Below are positions 8,193-19,789 of a stretch of DNA of 64,000 nucleotides, piece after piece. The notes under the pieces are model-generated. The model had not been told where the DNA came from. It saw only the letters and a program-made list of their open reading frames with translations, and made no database searches. Source of the stretch: Microcebus murinus (taxonomy: Eukaryota; Chordata; Mammalia; Primates; Cheirogaleidae); assembly GCF_040939455.1 (NCBI RefSeq), contig NC_134108.1, positions 38,608,501 to 38,672,500 of the forward strand, read 5' to 3'. Made by a program: the position numbers and the translations under genes. Every line of letters begins with the position of its first letter. The stretch's first letter is position 1.

Positions 8193-10275
8193 TGATAAGT
8201 GCTAACTCCTTTGGCAGAAGTAAATGATTTTGTTCCATAGAACAAGAAAAAAGGAATCACATGGTTTGCAGAATGAGTCTTATGGGACAAAGAACATAAA
8301 AATCACATTAAAAGTAGATTTTCCATAAGAAATGAGAAAGCAATGGATACTTCTGGAATATTCTTGATCTTTGTTTCCTAGAGGATTGTAGAAAAGGGAT
8401 TGCCTTGACAGGGACTTAGTTACACCATCTTACCTAAAGACTGCTCTCAGGTCATTACACGTGAATTGCACATGCTTCTGTCATGCTATTTTTAAAGCAA
8501 GTTATTAATATAAACAGTGCTAGCCTACAAATTCTCAAGAGAATTGTGTCATGAGAAAGTAACCATAGGAAGTTTATCCGTTTCTTTATTATATTTCTGT
8601 TTCTTCTCCTCACTTTTGCCTGGTGAGGTAATGCTGTTTAGAACCTTCAGCTTATTGTTTTAAGAAGAGTTCATCTAGTTCACTTTGGGTTCCTGGGTGG
8701 TGAATTGCTCAAAGACCTCCCATAGGTAGCAAGCCTTTGTATTGTTATCTCATTACACAACACTGAAGCCCTGTGGAATGAATTTTTTTTTTCTCACTGC
8801 AGTTTGTCTCTCCCACATAACAATGTGAGACAGAATGAAGCTGGCTCAAGTCTCTGTATGTGATATTAACTTGGAACTGCTTTTTGGCTGTCATCATTGA
8901 CCATGTCACCACTTTGTCACCTGATTCCTAGATTTTGTCAACTGTAACTGGGTGTCTGAGATCACTTTCACCCCTGTGGAATGTGTCTGCAGTGTTTGCA
9001 TGAGGGCCAGTCCACTCAGACTCCCACAAAAGACTCTCGGTGCTGATGGAGTTGTTTTACTTGCACTCCCTGTATTTGTGAGATTCATGCAATGACCTCT
9101 AATGGGGAGGAGGAGGAGGATTCCAAGAATGTCAAAGGAGGAAGCATTTCTTCTAGCTATTTGATTGTGAGGTTGATTTTATGAAACGAAATATGTAGTG
9201 ACTCCTTTACCCACAGATTTTTATCTCACCCATATTCTGGCTGGGCTTTCCTCAACTGGTTTTCCCTTCATTCAAAAAAGAAAAAAAAAAAAATCATCAA
9301 GCCTCAGAACTCAGTCCCCCAGCATCTGTTTACACCTCATAAAGTGCCTGAGTATGTGTGAAAAAAAAACAAAAGGCAGATACCAAAAGTAAGGAATAGG
9401 CCCATTCCTAACCCCTTGAGGATATTCAGTTTCTTCCCTATTTCATTCCCCTCTTCCTCAATTTCCCCCCCAAACAACTTTATTCTGTGTGTGCCGAAGT
9501 TTGCCATTTGGTACTTGAGATTAATTTCAATACTTACATGTTTCAACTGTTAGTTCTTCAGTAGCCTTCACAATTAATTCCCTTTGCCCTTTTGGGGACC
9601 GTAAACTAAAACAGGTACAGTGTAAACAACAGGATTTGTTTCATCTACATGCACGATCACAGATACTTTTTTATTTGTTTTAGAGCAGTAACTCTGAAAA
9701 GTGGAAATTATTCCAAGATATTTTATTTATTTGATCAAAACTATTAGGGTATATCATGAAACATGATTGAACAAAGACATGCCCAATGGAGGTGCAGGGG
9801 AAGAAAGGATTTGAAGTTCTGATAGAGGCCCAATAAAATGGAGTAAAAATGATCATTTTGGTATCTTACACATTTCTCTTTTCTATTTAAAAGAAAATCT
9901 CCAGCATGCTAGCCTGTAACACCATTATTCTAGGCTTCTTGCTCTGTTCCTATTTAACTACATTCAATCCTGTCTGTAAGAACCCCACTGGGAGAGGAAA
10001 AACATTCCCTTTGCTGGCAGGTGGTCTTTTTGTAAGCACTTCCCAATTGAAAACATATGTTACTGGGTGTGAGGAGGCTTCTGGTAACTGAGAAGGAAGC
10101 TTATGCCAGGGAGTGATTGAATTATATAGGCAAATGCAAGGTAAACATGCTTAGCCCTCCCTTTCTTCCAAAATAAAGGTAGAGGCTTTTGGTGTGTATA
10201 GATGGTCTCTATCCTACTAACCTTCACTTCTAAGCTGAAAGTTGGCCTTACCTCTCCTACCACATAATTCAATGT
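8193..10275. other. 2.1 kb without recognisable repeats
   Basis: No assignable transposon or gene. Small features only: A-rich runs at 9277-9293 and 9361-9371, and a GGA run near 9104-9120. The 8820-9090 stretch is somewhat GC-richer and has a 60-codon minus-strand frame without recognisable similarity. Unique single-copy sequence is the simplest reading. Confidence 0.45.
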
Positions 10276-10291
10276 TTACAACCTCTTTCTT
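10276..10291. repeat. Alu target site duplication, left copy
   Basis: TTACAACCTCTTTCTT, identical to 10631-10646. Sixteen bases without mismatch. Confidence 0.95.
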
Positions 10292-10630
10292 TTTTTTTTT
10301 TTTTTTTTTTTTTTTGAGACAGAGTCTCACTTTGTTGCCCAGGCTAGAGTGAGTGCCATGGCGTCAGCCTAGCTCACAGCAACCTCAAACTCCTGGGCTC
10401 GAGCGATCCTCCTGCCTCAGCCTCCCAAGTAGCTGGGACTACAGGCATTCGCCACCATGCCCAGCTAATTTTTTTTTTGTATATATTAGTTGGCCAATTA
10501 ATTTCTTTCTATTAGTAGAGACGGGGTCTCGCTCTTGCTCAGGCTGGTTTCGAACTCCTGACCTTGAGCAATCCGCCCGCCTCAGCCTCCCAGAGAGCTA
10601 GGATTACAGGCGTGAGCCACCGCGCCCGGC
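10292..10630 (-). mobile_element. Full-length strepsirrhine Alu, antisense
   Basis: The T tail (to 10314) is followed by GAGACAGAGTCTCACTTTG and a complete left-right Alu dimer ending CCACCGCGCCCGGC. Strepsirrhine markers are 'gcgtcagcctagctcacagc', the linker TTAGTTGGCCAATTAATTTC, 'cttgctcaggctgg' and 'gagagctaggattacagg'. A perfect 16-bp target duplication and retained CpGs imply a fairly young insertion. Alu is a 7SL RNA-derived SINE mobilised by L1. Confidence 0.95.
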
Positions 10631-10646
10631 TTACAACCTCTTTCTT
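10631..10646. repeat. Alu target site duplication, right copy
   Basis: TTACAACCTCTTTCTT, partner of 10276-10291. Confidence 0.95.
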
Positions 10647-11844
10647 ATCAGTGTAAACCCAGATCCCCTTGAGTCTTCTCCCTTCTCCAGATCTTTTGCA
10701 CCAAGATGGGTTAACCACCAATAACATGGGGTTGATCTTCTTGGGATAACACCTCTTCCTCAGACCTCAGATTTCTCCTCAGTTAATTGAAGACAGAAGG
10801 GTTGCCAAAGCAAATGTCTTTTCAATAAAGAACCAAAAGATCTTTTTCCTATTCAAAAAGAGGAAAAAAATCCTGTGGTGAAGATCTTTTAAAACCAGAA
10901 ATTTGATGCAGGAAGAGGACTATATAAATGACCACTTGAAATCAATTAGGAAAGTGCAAGAAAATAATCATAATAAAGTAGATCTTAATAATACATCTTT
11001 TACAAAACTTCAGATGTCTATCATATGCCTTTCCCTGTCCAAATACATACTGATAAAGGCTTAAGGTGGCTAATACTCTGACAACTTTCTGTTACATCAC
11101 CTGGAAAAAAAAAAAAAAACGTGAATTTGCTCCATGAAAATTAGAATTTAATTGTATTTTGTGAAATATATAAAACTGTAAAGACATTTCCCTAAATATT
11201 CCAAACTCTAAAAATAATTTAAGATTGCACAGAGATAGTGAATAATTGCATAATATGGGGAAATACAGTTTACTCCTAGCCCAAAATTACATAATAAAGA
11301 CTCCATACTTCACAAATATCACTGAAAAGATGAGGTCAGACTGATCCTGTTTAAACAACTAGTCGTTTAATTAAGATTTACTGCATCAACACCCAAGTGC
11401 TTTCCAAAACACCAATGCTCTATAATGAAATTTCTTTTGCTGGGAACTTCAAAGATGTCTTTAGTGGCGCAGATAGTACATTTTTGCTCTTCCCCAATAA
11501 CTTGCTTTTGAACATTTATTACAAAGAGTGAATATAACCATGTAAAGGAACAAGTTGCATTGAAAATGACACAAATTTCTGTCCTTTTCTTTTTAACAGA
11601 ATGTCTTGCACCATGCTTGGATACTATTGGTTTATGAATGAAGTAGTTTACAGTATAAGGAGTGCTTTTTGTGCACATTAGCATTTCTAGGAGCTATTCA
11701 AGTAACCCAGAAAAAGGGGCCAAGAGGTATTAGACCATCCTTCAGTTATAATAGATTAGTTAGAAACTGTGAGGAAAAAAAATACTCAGCTAATTCCAAG
11801 CAAAAAAACCATAATGATACTTTGTTTTTATATGGTGCATTTCA
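10647..11844. other. Unassigned AT-rich sequence
   Basis: No named repeat. Contains a 16-base A run near 11105-11120. A 105-codon minus-strand frame (11367-11684) is open but has no features that I recognise as a protein family and lies in AT-rich unique sequence. Likely chance. Confidence 0.4.
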
Positions 11845-11965
11845 GACATGACTTCATTATTTCTCAGAACATTCCTCTGAGTATAGGTAGCAAGGGTTTT
11901 CTCCAGTTTATAGAGGCATAAATTTGGGCATAAAAAGATTAATTGATTTTTGCTGGGCAGAGAAA
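11845..11965 (-). repeat. Possible MIR fragment, antisense
   Basis: 'ttatttctcagaacattcctctgagtatagg' followed by 'ctccagtttatagaggcata' and 'gctgggcag' vaguely follows the antisense MIR order. Highly decayed. Confidence 0.35.
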
Positions 11966-12484
11966 ATCTATGCAGAAGGCAAGGAGAGACCAACATCTAC
12001 AAAGGACTCCAAAGCCTGCTATTTCTCCAAGATATAGAAACCACATTATCATTAACCTTTGTAACATGTTCTTGGAGTCTTTACCACAACAATGATATTA
12101 ACCGTCTTCATAGTATTGATTTAAGAATGTTTGGGGATTTTGTTTGTTGATTACTTCACTCACACAGAATGTAGTCACTGATTGGTTCGACAGCATGTTG
12201 CATACATGGTGATATACAGAAAAGATATAAATCAGTAATGATGCTCAAATATTAATTCAAGAGTGCCCAAAAGGTACAGCAAAGAATTGTCATTACTCAA
12301 CTCCCGTCATACTATTTAAGACCAGAAAAATAATCTAATCATAGAAACTTCAGAAGCCCATGATCTCAAGAAAAATTGGTAACATAATTACAACACCCTT
12401 ATAAAAATATCTTCAGGAGATTACTTTCCTTAGGTAGTTTTCCCTGTAGGAATGTACCTTATCCATTTTCTTTAATTTCTCTTC
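11966..12484. other. Unassigned sequence
   Basis: Nothing recognisable on either strand. Confidence 0.4.
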
Positions 12485-12665
12485 AGTTCATGAATTCATT
12501 AATTGATTTATTTAGTAAGTATTTATCCAGTGCCTATATTTTTGCCTGGGAACTTTGCTTAATATTGGGAATCTTGTAGTAAGTTAGTAAGCAAGATCAT
12601 TATCACAAACTTTAATTCCCACAGTGGAATAAAAAGATAACATAAAGGAGGAAACAAATTCTATT
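12485..12665 (-). repeat. L2 3' end, antisense
   Basis: 'attcattaattgatttattta', 'gtatttatccagtgcctata', then 'tattgggaatcttgtag' and 'taattcccacagtgg' follow the antisense L2 3' end. Confidence 0.6.
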
Positions 12666-12899
12666 GGGAAGACAAGAGAAAGTGAAGATCATAGAAAACT
12701 GGGAACTGCATGCTCCTTGTAAAGAGGATTGTGCCATGAGGGGAATGGGGCCCAATGCAGATAGATTATGCATTTTTCTGGAGGAGCTCAAGTCTTTGTT
12801 TTTGGTTCCTGTTGTTTGCTTAATTAGCTGTGGAATTATTTACAATTAAAGCAAAAAAATGTTTTTAAAGAATATCTACAGTATTGTTTTTTTCATGAA

Positions 12900-13135
12900 A
12901 TTCATAGGGGTTAAGAACAGAGCTTCTGGCTTCAAATACTGATTTTGCTACTTCCAGGATCTGTGACCTTGAATAAGTGGTACCTCTCTGCGCTTTCGTT
13001 TCCTCAACTATGAAACAAGGCATAAGTAGTACCTGTCTCATCAGGTGTTGTGTGTAAAATGAGTTTATTTATGTATCACACTCAGGAGAACCTGGCACAT
13101 AGTAATTACTCAATTAATGTTTATTATTACTATAA
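12900..13135 (+). repeat. MIR SINE
   Basis: 'gggttaagaacagagcttctgg', 'gatctgtgaccttgaataag', 'tttcctcaactatgaaac', 'gtacctgtctcatcagg' and 'cctggcacatagtaattactc' give an almost complete sense MIR in order. Confidence 0.85.
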
Positions 13136-13369
13136 CTTTGTGAGAAAGATATGATTAAGGAAGCAAATACAATAACGTGTCATATGTATTCTGGGGAGTT
13201 TCAGAGTGCTGGGGAAACGCAGAGCAGGAGCCCTTGACTTCAGTCTGCAGAGTGTGTATATGGCAGGAGATCATAATGTGGAAGTCAGAGTGACTTCCTT
13301 GAGGAAATTATGCTGGAAGGAATTCAGTCTGGCACATTGTAGATTGCAAAAATTGCTTAGCTGGGTACA

Positions 13370-13690
13370 CTCACAACCTGCAAGGGAAAAGATGATGAGA
13401 GTTGAGGCTGGAGAGACAGGCAGGAGCCAGGTCACAAATGGCCTTCAAGACAGTATGTCAAGAGGTTTGAACTTTATTTTAAGAACAGCAGGAAATCACT
13501 GAAGCAGAAGAATGACACAATTTGCATTGAATTGTTGTGATTTGCTGATGGACTGGATGGGATATAAGAAAGAGAGAGAGAGGAAGAGAGAGAGAGAGAG
13601 AACAGTTAACAATGCCTCCCAATTTCTTCAGCCTGGGCAACTGGTAGAATAGAGTTAGAAACAGTGATTGAGGTGAAGCTGAATCAAGAT
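13370..13690 (-). repeat. L2-type ancient repeat, antisense
   Basis: 'gctggagagacaggcaggagccaggtcac', 'ttgaactttattttaagaacagc', 'aagaatgacacaatttgcattg' and 'gcctgggcaactggtagaat' match a widespread ancient repeat that I associate with L2-type LINEs read antisense. Family name not certain. A GA microsatellite lies inside. Confidence 0.5.
13570..13604. repeat. (GA)n simple repeat
   Basis: Interrupted AGAGAG/GGAAGAG run of about 33 bp. Confidence 0.9.
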
Positions 13691-14007
13691 TTACTTAATT
13701 AAAGGATAAGGAAGGAAATAAATTGAAGGCATCGACTATAGATCATTCTTATAGGGAGATCTAATATAAACAGAAGTAAAGTGAGCTTTGTTGAAAGATG
13801 CACAGAACTACAAATATTTAAGAAAGCTGGTGATATATAGGCATAAAAGGGGAATTATTTCATTTTAAATGTTTTGAAAACTTCTTTGGAGAAATTATTT
13901 CCTTTTTCCACACTAGCTATATAAATTTTAGCTAATACAAACAAAAAGCATGGCATAACTATCAGTGAAGTATTTAAATCTATTATGGGATTTATCCTAT
14001 AAACCAT
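13691..14007. other. Unassigned sequence
   Basis: AT-rich spacer with nothing recognisable. Confidence 0.4.
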
Positions 14008-14439
14008 CAGTCCCCGACCTTTTTAGCACCAGGGACCAGTTTCATGGAAGACAATTTTTCCATTTTGGGGGTATGGTTTTGGGATGATTCAAGTGCATTA
14101 CATTTATTGTGCAGTCAAATCTCTCTGCTTATGATAATCTGTATTTACAGCTGCTCCCCAGTGCTAGCATCACTGCCCCAGCTCCACCTGAGATCATCAG
14201 GATTAGATTCTCATAAGGAGTGCACAACCTAGATCCCTCACATGTGCAGTTTACAGTAGGGTCCACGCTCCTATGAGAATCTAATGCTGCTGATGACCTG
14301 ACAGGAGGCAGAGCTCAGGCAGTGATGCAAGTGATGGGGAGCAGCTGTAAATACAGATAAAGCTTCCCTAGCTTGCCCACCACTGACCACCTGCTGTGTG
14401 GCCAGTACTGGTCCCTAGCCTGAGGACTAGAGACTGCAG
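14008..14439. mobile_element. MER1-like hAT element, 432 bp
   Basis: Left end 'cagtccccgacctttttagc', then 'accagtttcatggaagacaa', 'gattcaagtgcattacattt', 'agattctcataaggagtgca' and, as its inverted counterpart, 'tcctatgagaatctaatgc'. It closes with 'gctgtaaatacagat' and a decayed right terminus. This is the longer MER1 form with its characteristic internal inverted segment. It is in the opposite orientation to the two short copies at 4.5 and 5.3 kb. No transposase. Confidence 0.8.
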
Positions 14440-14814
14440 CTAAAAACTATATCATTCTAAGATATTTTCATTCCAAAGTGATATTTCACTTAACAACTAA
14501 AAGAAAAGGTGCATTGCCATACTGTAGCATAATGAAATCAGAAAGTGAATCCTAGGGATAATGTAAAATATTGACTCAGTTTCCTATTTGTAATATTATA
14601 TTAAAGCAAAATATTATTCTTTATGATTCTGGACCCCATATTAATCCTAGAATTATGTGGATATTATATAAGCCCAAGAAAAGAACATCATTTCTAAGCT
14701 AAAATGAATTAAGCCTGTCGTTAACATTGCTATTGGCCTTTAATATTTATTTTCTTCTCTATTTACATTTCATCTGGAAGTCTTTTGCAGAAAATCTGGT
14801 ATGACTTTTACTTG
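14440..14814. other. Unassigned AT-rich sequence
   Basis: No recognisable feature. Confidence 0.4.
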
Positions 14815-15067
14815 GTTGGAAAGTGAGAAACTTTAAAAACACCCTTAAATCAGAACTAACCAATGAGCGTACATGTACATAAAGGGAAGTAAAACTCGGT
14901 AGAAACCTACCAGGGGGAAGTGGGGAGGAGGGGAGGGACAAAAACCTACCTAATGGGTACTATGAACACTATTTGGGTGATAGGCACTCCTTTAGCTGGG
15001 ACTCAAGCATTACAGAAATGATCCATGTAATATCCCCTTAATATTTTGAAATTAAAAAAAAAAAAAC
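14815..15067 (+). mobile_element. L1 3' end, sense
   Basis: A 3'UTR with a G-rich block (GGGGGAAGTGGGGAGGAGGGG), 'gtactatgaacactatttggg', 'gatccatgtaatatcccctt' and 'atattttgaaatt' followed by a 14-base A tail. Order and tail fit an L1MA-like strepsirrhine L1. The 5' boundary is uncertain. Confidence 0.7.
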
Positions 15068-15579
15068 CTTAAGCTCTGTATAGTAGGTTCTGAATAAATG
15101 TCTGCTAAATGAATTAATACATACATTAATGAATACATGAGTGAATGAAGAGTCACACAAATGGCTTATGAATGGATAATTTATTGTGGCATATGTAATG
15201 CAAAAAATGTGGCATGTAAATAGAGAAAGTCATGAGTCCTTTATGATTCCCTTTGTATGTTAAGAGGAACAATATTGAGAGTTGCAGAATCAGGGCAGGA
15301 GAAAAGGGCGTCATCATTGATCATTCTAGAACAAATGGGGTGGATGGAATGAGGGACAGAATGAGGGTCAAGGTTCAAGTCTAACCCAGGTGATTTCAGT
15401 AAACAAGGACTGTATGTTCAGGGGCATCCTATGCCCCCCACAGTGGAGACTGAAGTTAGAGCCAAAAGAATCTACTCAAGAAAGAACGTGTCACTCCTGG
15501 GGTAGTGCTGCCTCACCTGAGAGAAGGGTGGAAGTTATTTCTTTCCTTCTTTGAGTCAGAAACTTATGACCTGACTGTT

Positions 15580-15582
<3 letters not shown>
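15068..15582. other. Unassigned, with possible L2 tail
   Basis: 15075-15130 ('gtatagtaggttctgaataaatg', 'gctaaatgaattaat') resembles an L2 3' terminus. The rest is unassigned. Confidence 0.35.

Positions 15583-15623
<41 letters not shown>
15583..15623. repeat. (AC)20 microsatellite
   Basis: Uninterrupted AC dinucleotide repeat of about 20 units. Perfect, so probably length-variable. Confidence 0.98.
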
Positions 15624-15624
<1 letters not shown>

Positions 15625-17669
15625 GGCTCCAGGCATTCATGAATTGAAATATTTATATAGGCGCTCACAAAGGATGTGACTGTTCTTAAGGGTGTTTTCA
15701 GAGAGGCAGTTTCTCCACCCACTCATCTCCCAGGGTGATTCTTTAACCAGGTAGAAAATTGAAGCGTGGGATTGAGATGAGTACTGAAAAGACATTTTGG
15801 AGAGGTTAGCTCAGGATGATTTAGGAAAGAAAAAAAAATAATTTCAAATTTCTATATCCTTCCATGTGTGCATGGAAAGATAGACAGAACTCTCCTTCAG
15901 AGAAAAGGCTCCCAACATTATTTCTCTTTTACTTTTATGTGATTTTTAAAATTTCTTCTGCTTCCTCTTTTCCCAGATTAGTAACTATGTGCCAATTCCC
16001 AGAGAGTTTAAAAAAAAAACAAAACAGAAAAAGTGCCTATAGTAGTGCAATTCAGTAGGAATTAATCAAAGAATGCACCTCCTCTAACACCAAGCTGCCA
16101 CACAGCCCACTAAGCCCACAAGTGGGAATTTCCATTCAAATAGTTGCAAAATATTCTATGATACTTCAGATTTTCTATTGATGGTAGGATTGTCTCTTCA
16201 GTGAACAGTACAATCCTGTCTTCTCTAATGAAAATTAAATTAAATTAAATTTTAAAAGAAGGCAGTTCGTTGTTTGTCTTTAGACAATAGACACTAGACA
16301 CCAGGAGGGTAGTGAAATAAATGCAAAGAGAAAAGATGTAGGTCAGAGTTTGCAAAGTTTTTCCCACAGAACTCCAGTCCAACTAGATACTCTGAGAAGA
16401 GTATGTTCCATGGCCAAACTTAGTTCTGCAGGGGTCTATATGCTGTCCTCTCTAGGAGACGAACAGTGCTCATTAAAATGTAAAGGCCTCGAAATCTTCA
16501 CCTAAAAAGAAAACATTTAGTTTTCTTTAACCTGGTGTTTCCAAAATGTATGAGTCCTCAAAGCCTTTTTAAATATAAGGCACATGAAGATCCTACAGTA
16601 TTAGTGATATGGAATATGCTTGGGGCATTCCTATATGGACAGCGTAAACATATCCAAGTATCCAGAAGAGCCAGGTCCTAGAGAAATGGGATTGCTTAGA
16701 GGCAATCAAAGCCTTTGGTAGAAAAACATAATGTCTTCATGTTCAGAGCATGGAAAAAAGAAATTATTTATGCTGGGAATCATGTACCATACCACACCAC
16801 GTAGGGGTAGTTGGGATTAGAAAGAATTAAAAAGTCAACAAAATGGAAACAAAAGCTTAATAATTAAATCCCCTAGACTCTATTTTTAATTAATTTTTCT
16901 GGTGGTATTAGATGAAACTTTTCTAGGATAGAGAATATTAAAATCACAATATTTTCACTAACCCAGTGCCTTCTAAACTCTGAGATTCATTTGCCTTTGG
17001 AAAACCCCTCTTCCCTGGAGTTCTAATGAGGAGAGTAAAAAGGCTCACAAGGCTTCTTGGACATCAAATTCCTCTTACAGGACAATAATTTGTCAAATTA
17101 AGTGCCAGTGAAACAGATGGATTATATTTCCCTCACAATATGGACAAATTAAAAAGTTAAAGAGAAAAAGTACTTGGTAAAACTAGCTTTGTATTTTGCT
17201 GGATCTAAAACACTTAGAAAAATGTTTTGAGATATTTGGCTAAAGCCCAGTGCCACCAAGCCTGCCTGGCTCCCGACACCACCATCATTGATTGAAATAT
17301 TCTATTAACCAAACAGATGGGTGAGTGGTTTGTTACTGACTTCTCTATAAAAGTGAAACATGAAATGTAATATTTCTGGAAGGATAAAAGCCTTGTGTTT
17401 CATATTTTCGGAAAAGTGGATTGAGATATAGGATACTTCAGAAATCACATAACTTCAAGGAATAGATATTTAAAAGAGGTTAATTGTATAAATATAAGGT
17501 AATTAGGAAAGGGAGAAGGAAGAAAAGGAAACCTAAAGAAAACAAGTAAAGTAAAAAGCTTGAGAGCATGGGTTTTTTGAAGAGCTTGAATTTCTACAAC
17601 TATGAACACAATTACTGAGATGTTTCTTAGAATAATAGTTAATTTTGTGAAAAAATTATAGGTAAATAA
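15624..17669. other. 2 kb without assignable features
   Basis: No gene or named repeat. Small items: an A run at 15830-15838, an AAATT repeat near 16232-16252, and an unclassified stretch at 16340-16500 ('tttcccacagaactccagtcc', 'actctgagaagagtatg') that reads like an old interspersed repeat. Confidence 0.4.
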
Positions 17670-17920
17670 GATTTCATGTATGCTTTTTAAAAAACTAATA
17701 AATTTTATTTTTAAGAGCAGCTTTAGCTTCACAAGAAAATTGAGTGTAAAGTATAGAGAGTTCCTGTCCAGGAACCCCTGTTCCCACACATGCACAACCT
17801 CCTCCATTATCAACATCCTTCATCACAGTGATACATTTCTTATAATTAATGAACCTCTATTGACACATTACTATCACTTAAAGTCTATAGTTACATTAGG
17901 GTTCACTATAAGTGTTTTTA
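17670..17920 (-). repeat. Old L1 (L1M/HAL1-type) fragment, antisense
   Basis: 'ttaagagcagctttagcttcac', 'ccacacatgcacaacctcct', 'ttatcaacatccttcatcac', 'aatgaacctctattgacac', 'agtctatagttacatta'. These motifs in this order are a common antisense L1M/HAL1 segment. Confidence 0.65.
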
Positions 17921-18209
17921 ACAAGGTTAGGAACTTGGTATCGTGAATTCTTTATCTTGTCAAATAACCAACGATGCTGCTTAAAGTATATTATTAGTGG
18001 ATATTTGAGGATAGAGGAGACTGGAACTAATGCTTTGCCTTGTTTTGAAATAAATAATTTATGATCATATTAGTTTATTCAATTTTAAGAAGAAATAAAT
18101 TATAGGTGAATATAAGTCTTTCACACTTAACTCTGATGTTCATCACAAGAATTAGATAAGCCTCATAAATTATCAATAACCACTTCTACTATATGATGTA
18201 GTAATATTA
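17921..18209. other. Unassigned AT-rich spacer
   Basis: No recognisable feature. Confidence 0.35.
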
Positions 18210-19550
18210 TTTCCTGGTGATACTGGCTTCATAGAATGAGTTGGGCAGGATTCCTTCCTTCTTGATGTTATGGAGTAATTTCTGTAGTATGTGTACAAGC
18301 TGTTCTTTGTAGGTCTGGTAAAATTTGGCTGTGAATCCATCTAGACTGGGGCTTTTTTGTGTTGGAAGTTTTTGGATTAATCTTTTAATTTCATTGCTTG
18401 TTACTAGTCTGTTCAGGAGTTCTATTTCTTCCTGACTGAGTCTTGGGAGGTTGTGTGTTTCCAGAAATTTGTTAAACATTTTTAAAAAAACTAATCTCTT
18501 CTATGTTTTTGACTTTATGTGTGTAGAGATTTTCATAGTATTCAAGATAATATCTTCTATTTCTATATGATCAGTTATATATCCTTTTTCATTTCTGATC
18601 GAGCTTATTTGGGTTCCTTCTTTTCTGTTCCTGGTTAATCTAACAAGAGGTCTATCAATTTTGTTTATCTTTTCAAAGAACCAACTTTTTGTTTCATTGA
18701 TCCTTTGTATTGTGTTTTGTTTGTTGGTTGGTTTATCATTTCATTTAGCTCTGCTCTGACCTTGGTTATTTTTCTTCTGCTGATAGCATTGGGATTGGTT
18801 GGCTCTTCACTTTCTAGTTCTTGAGATGTGTCATTAGATTGTTAATTTATGATCTTTCCATCTTTTGATATAGGCATTCAAGGCTATGAATTAAACCCTT
18901 AGGACTGCTTTTCCTGAATCCCATAGACTTTGGTAACTTGTGTTCCCTTTGTCATTCAGTTCAAGGAATCTTTTTATTTCCATCTTAACTTCATTATTGA
19001 CCTAATAATCATTCAATACCAGGTTGTTTAATTTCCATGACTTTGTGTAGAATGGAGTGTTTCTATTGTAGCTGATTTCTAGTTTTATTCCACTGTGGGC
19101 TGGAAAGATACATGGTATGATTTCTATTTTTTTGAATTTTTTGAGACATGTTTTGTGGCCTAAGATATGATCAATCTTGGAGAATGTTCCATGTGCTGAT
19201 GAGAAGAATGTATATTCAGTAGTTTGGGGGTAAAATGTTCTGTAAATGTCTATTAGGCCCATTTGTTCTAGAGTCCCATTTAAGTCCAGTGTTTATTTAT
19301 TTTCTGCTTGGAGGATCTGTCCAGTTCTGTCATGGGATGTTGAAGTCCCTGGCAATTACAATGTTGCTGTTTATCTCTTTGTTTAGATCTAGTAGGGTTT
19401 GCTTTATGAATCTGGCTGTACCTGTCTTAGGTGCATAAATATTTATTATTGTTATGTCCTCTTGTTGAATTTCTCCCTTTTACCATTATGTAATGACCAT
19501 CATTTGTCTTTCTATACTATTGTTGATTTGAAATCAATTTTATCTGATAT

Positions 19551-19565
19551 AAGAATGGCTACATC
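19551..19565. repeat. Target site duplication, left copy
   Basis: AAGAATGGCTACATC, repeated exactly at 19775-19789. Removing the insert restores ordinary L1 ORF2 antisense sequence. Confidence 0.95.
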
Positions 19566-19774
19566 CACCTAAGTGGACACATATGTACTACAGTAATAGG
19601 GTATTGGGCAGGTGGGAGGGGGAGGGGGGCAGGTATATACATACATAATGAGTGAGATGTGCACCATCTGGGGGATGGTCATGATGGAGACTCAGACTTT
19701 TGGGGGGAGGGGGGAAATGGGCATTTATTGAAACCTTAAAATCTGTACCCCCATAATATGCCAAAAAAAAAAAA
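19566..19774 (+). mobile_element. 5'-truncated lemur-type L1 3' end, sense
   Basis: About 209 bp of 3'UTR: 'gtactacagtaatagggtat', a G-rich block, CACCATCTGGGGGATGGTCA, 'gggcatttattgaaacctt', TACCCCCATAATATGCC and an A tail. Perfect 15-bp target duplication. It shares its whole distal part with the insertion at 60216-60328, so both come from the same L1 lineage. Inserted into the inverted L1 half. Confidence 0.92.
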
Positions 19775-19789
19775 AAGAATGGCTACATC
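19775..19789. repeat. Target site duplication, right copy
   Basis: AAGAATGGCTACATC, partner of 19551-19565. Confidence 0.95.

Noticed and set aside
9906..10091. Frame ending next to the Alu as a possible exon
   Set aside because: No convincing splice sites or family similarity; AT-rich chance frame.
10353..10601. 82-codon plus-strand frame
   Set aside because: Entirely within the antisense Alu; the well-known spurious Alu translation.
11367..11684. 105-codon minus-strand frame with cysteines (CTICATKD)
   Set aside because: A single possible CxxC, no zinc-finger spacing, no family match from memory, no gene context.
17445..17816. 123-codon minus-strand frame rich in F, L and I
   Set aside because: AT-rich composition gives hydrophobic codons, and the 3' part overlaps an old L1 fragment. 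Not a membrane protein gene.
18207..18479. 90-codon minus-strand frame with clear protein character
   Set aside because: Real coding ancestry, but it is L1 ORF2, already described as part of a dead L1 and not a host gene.
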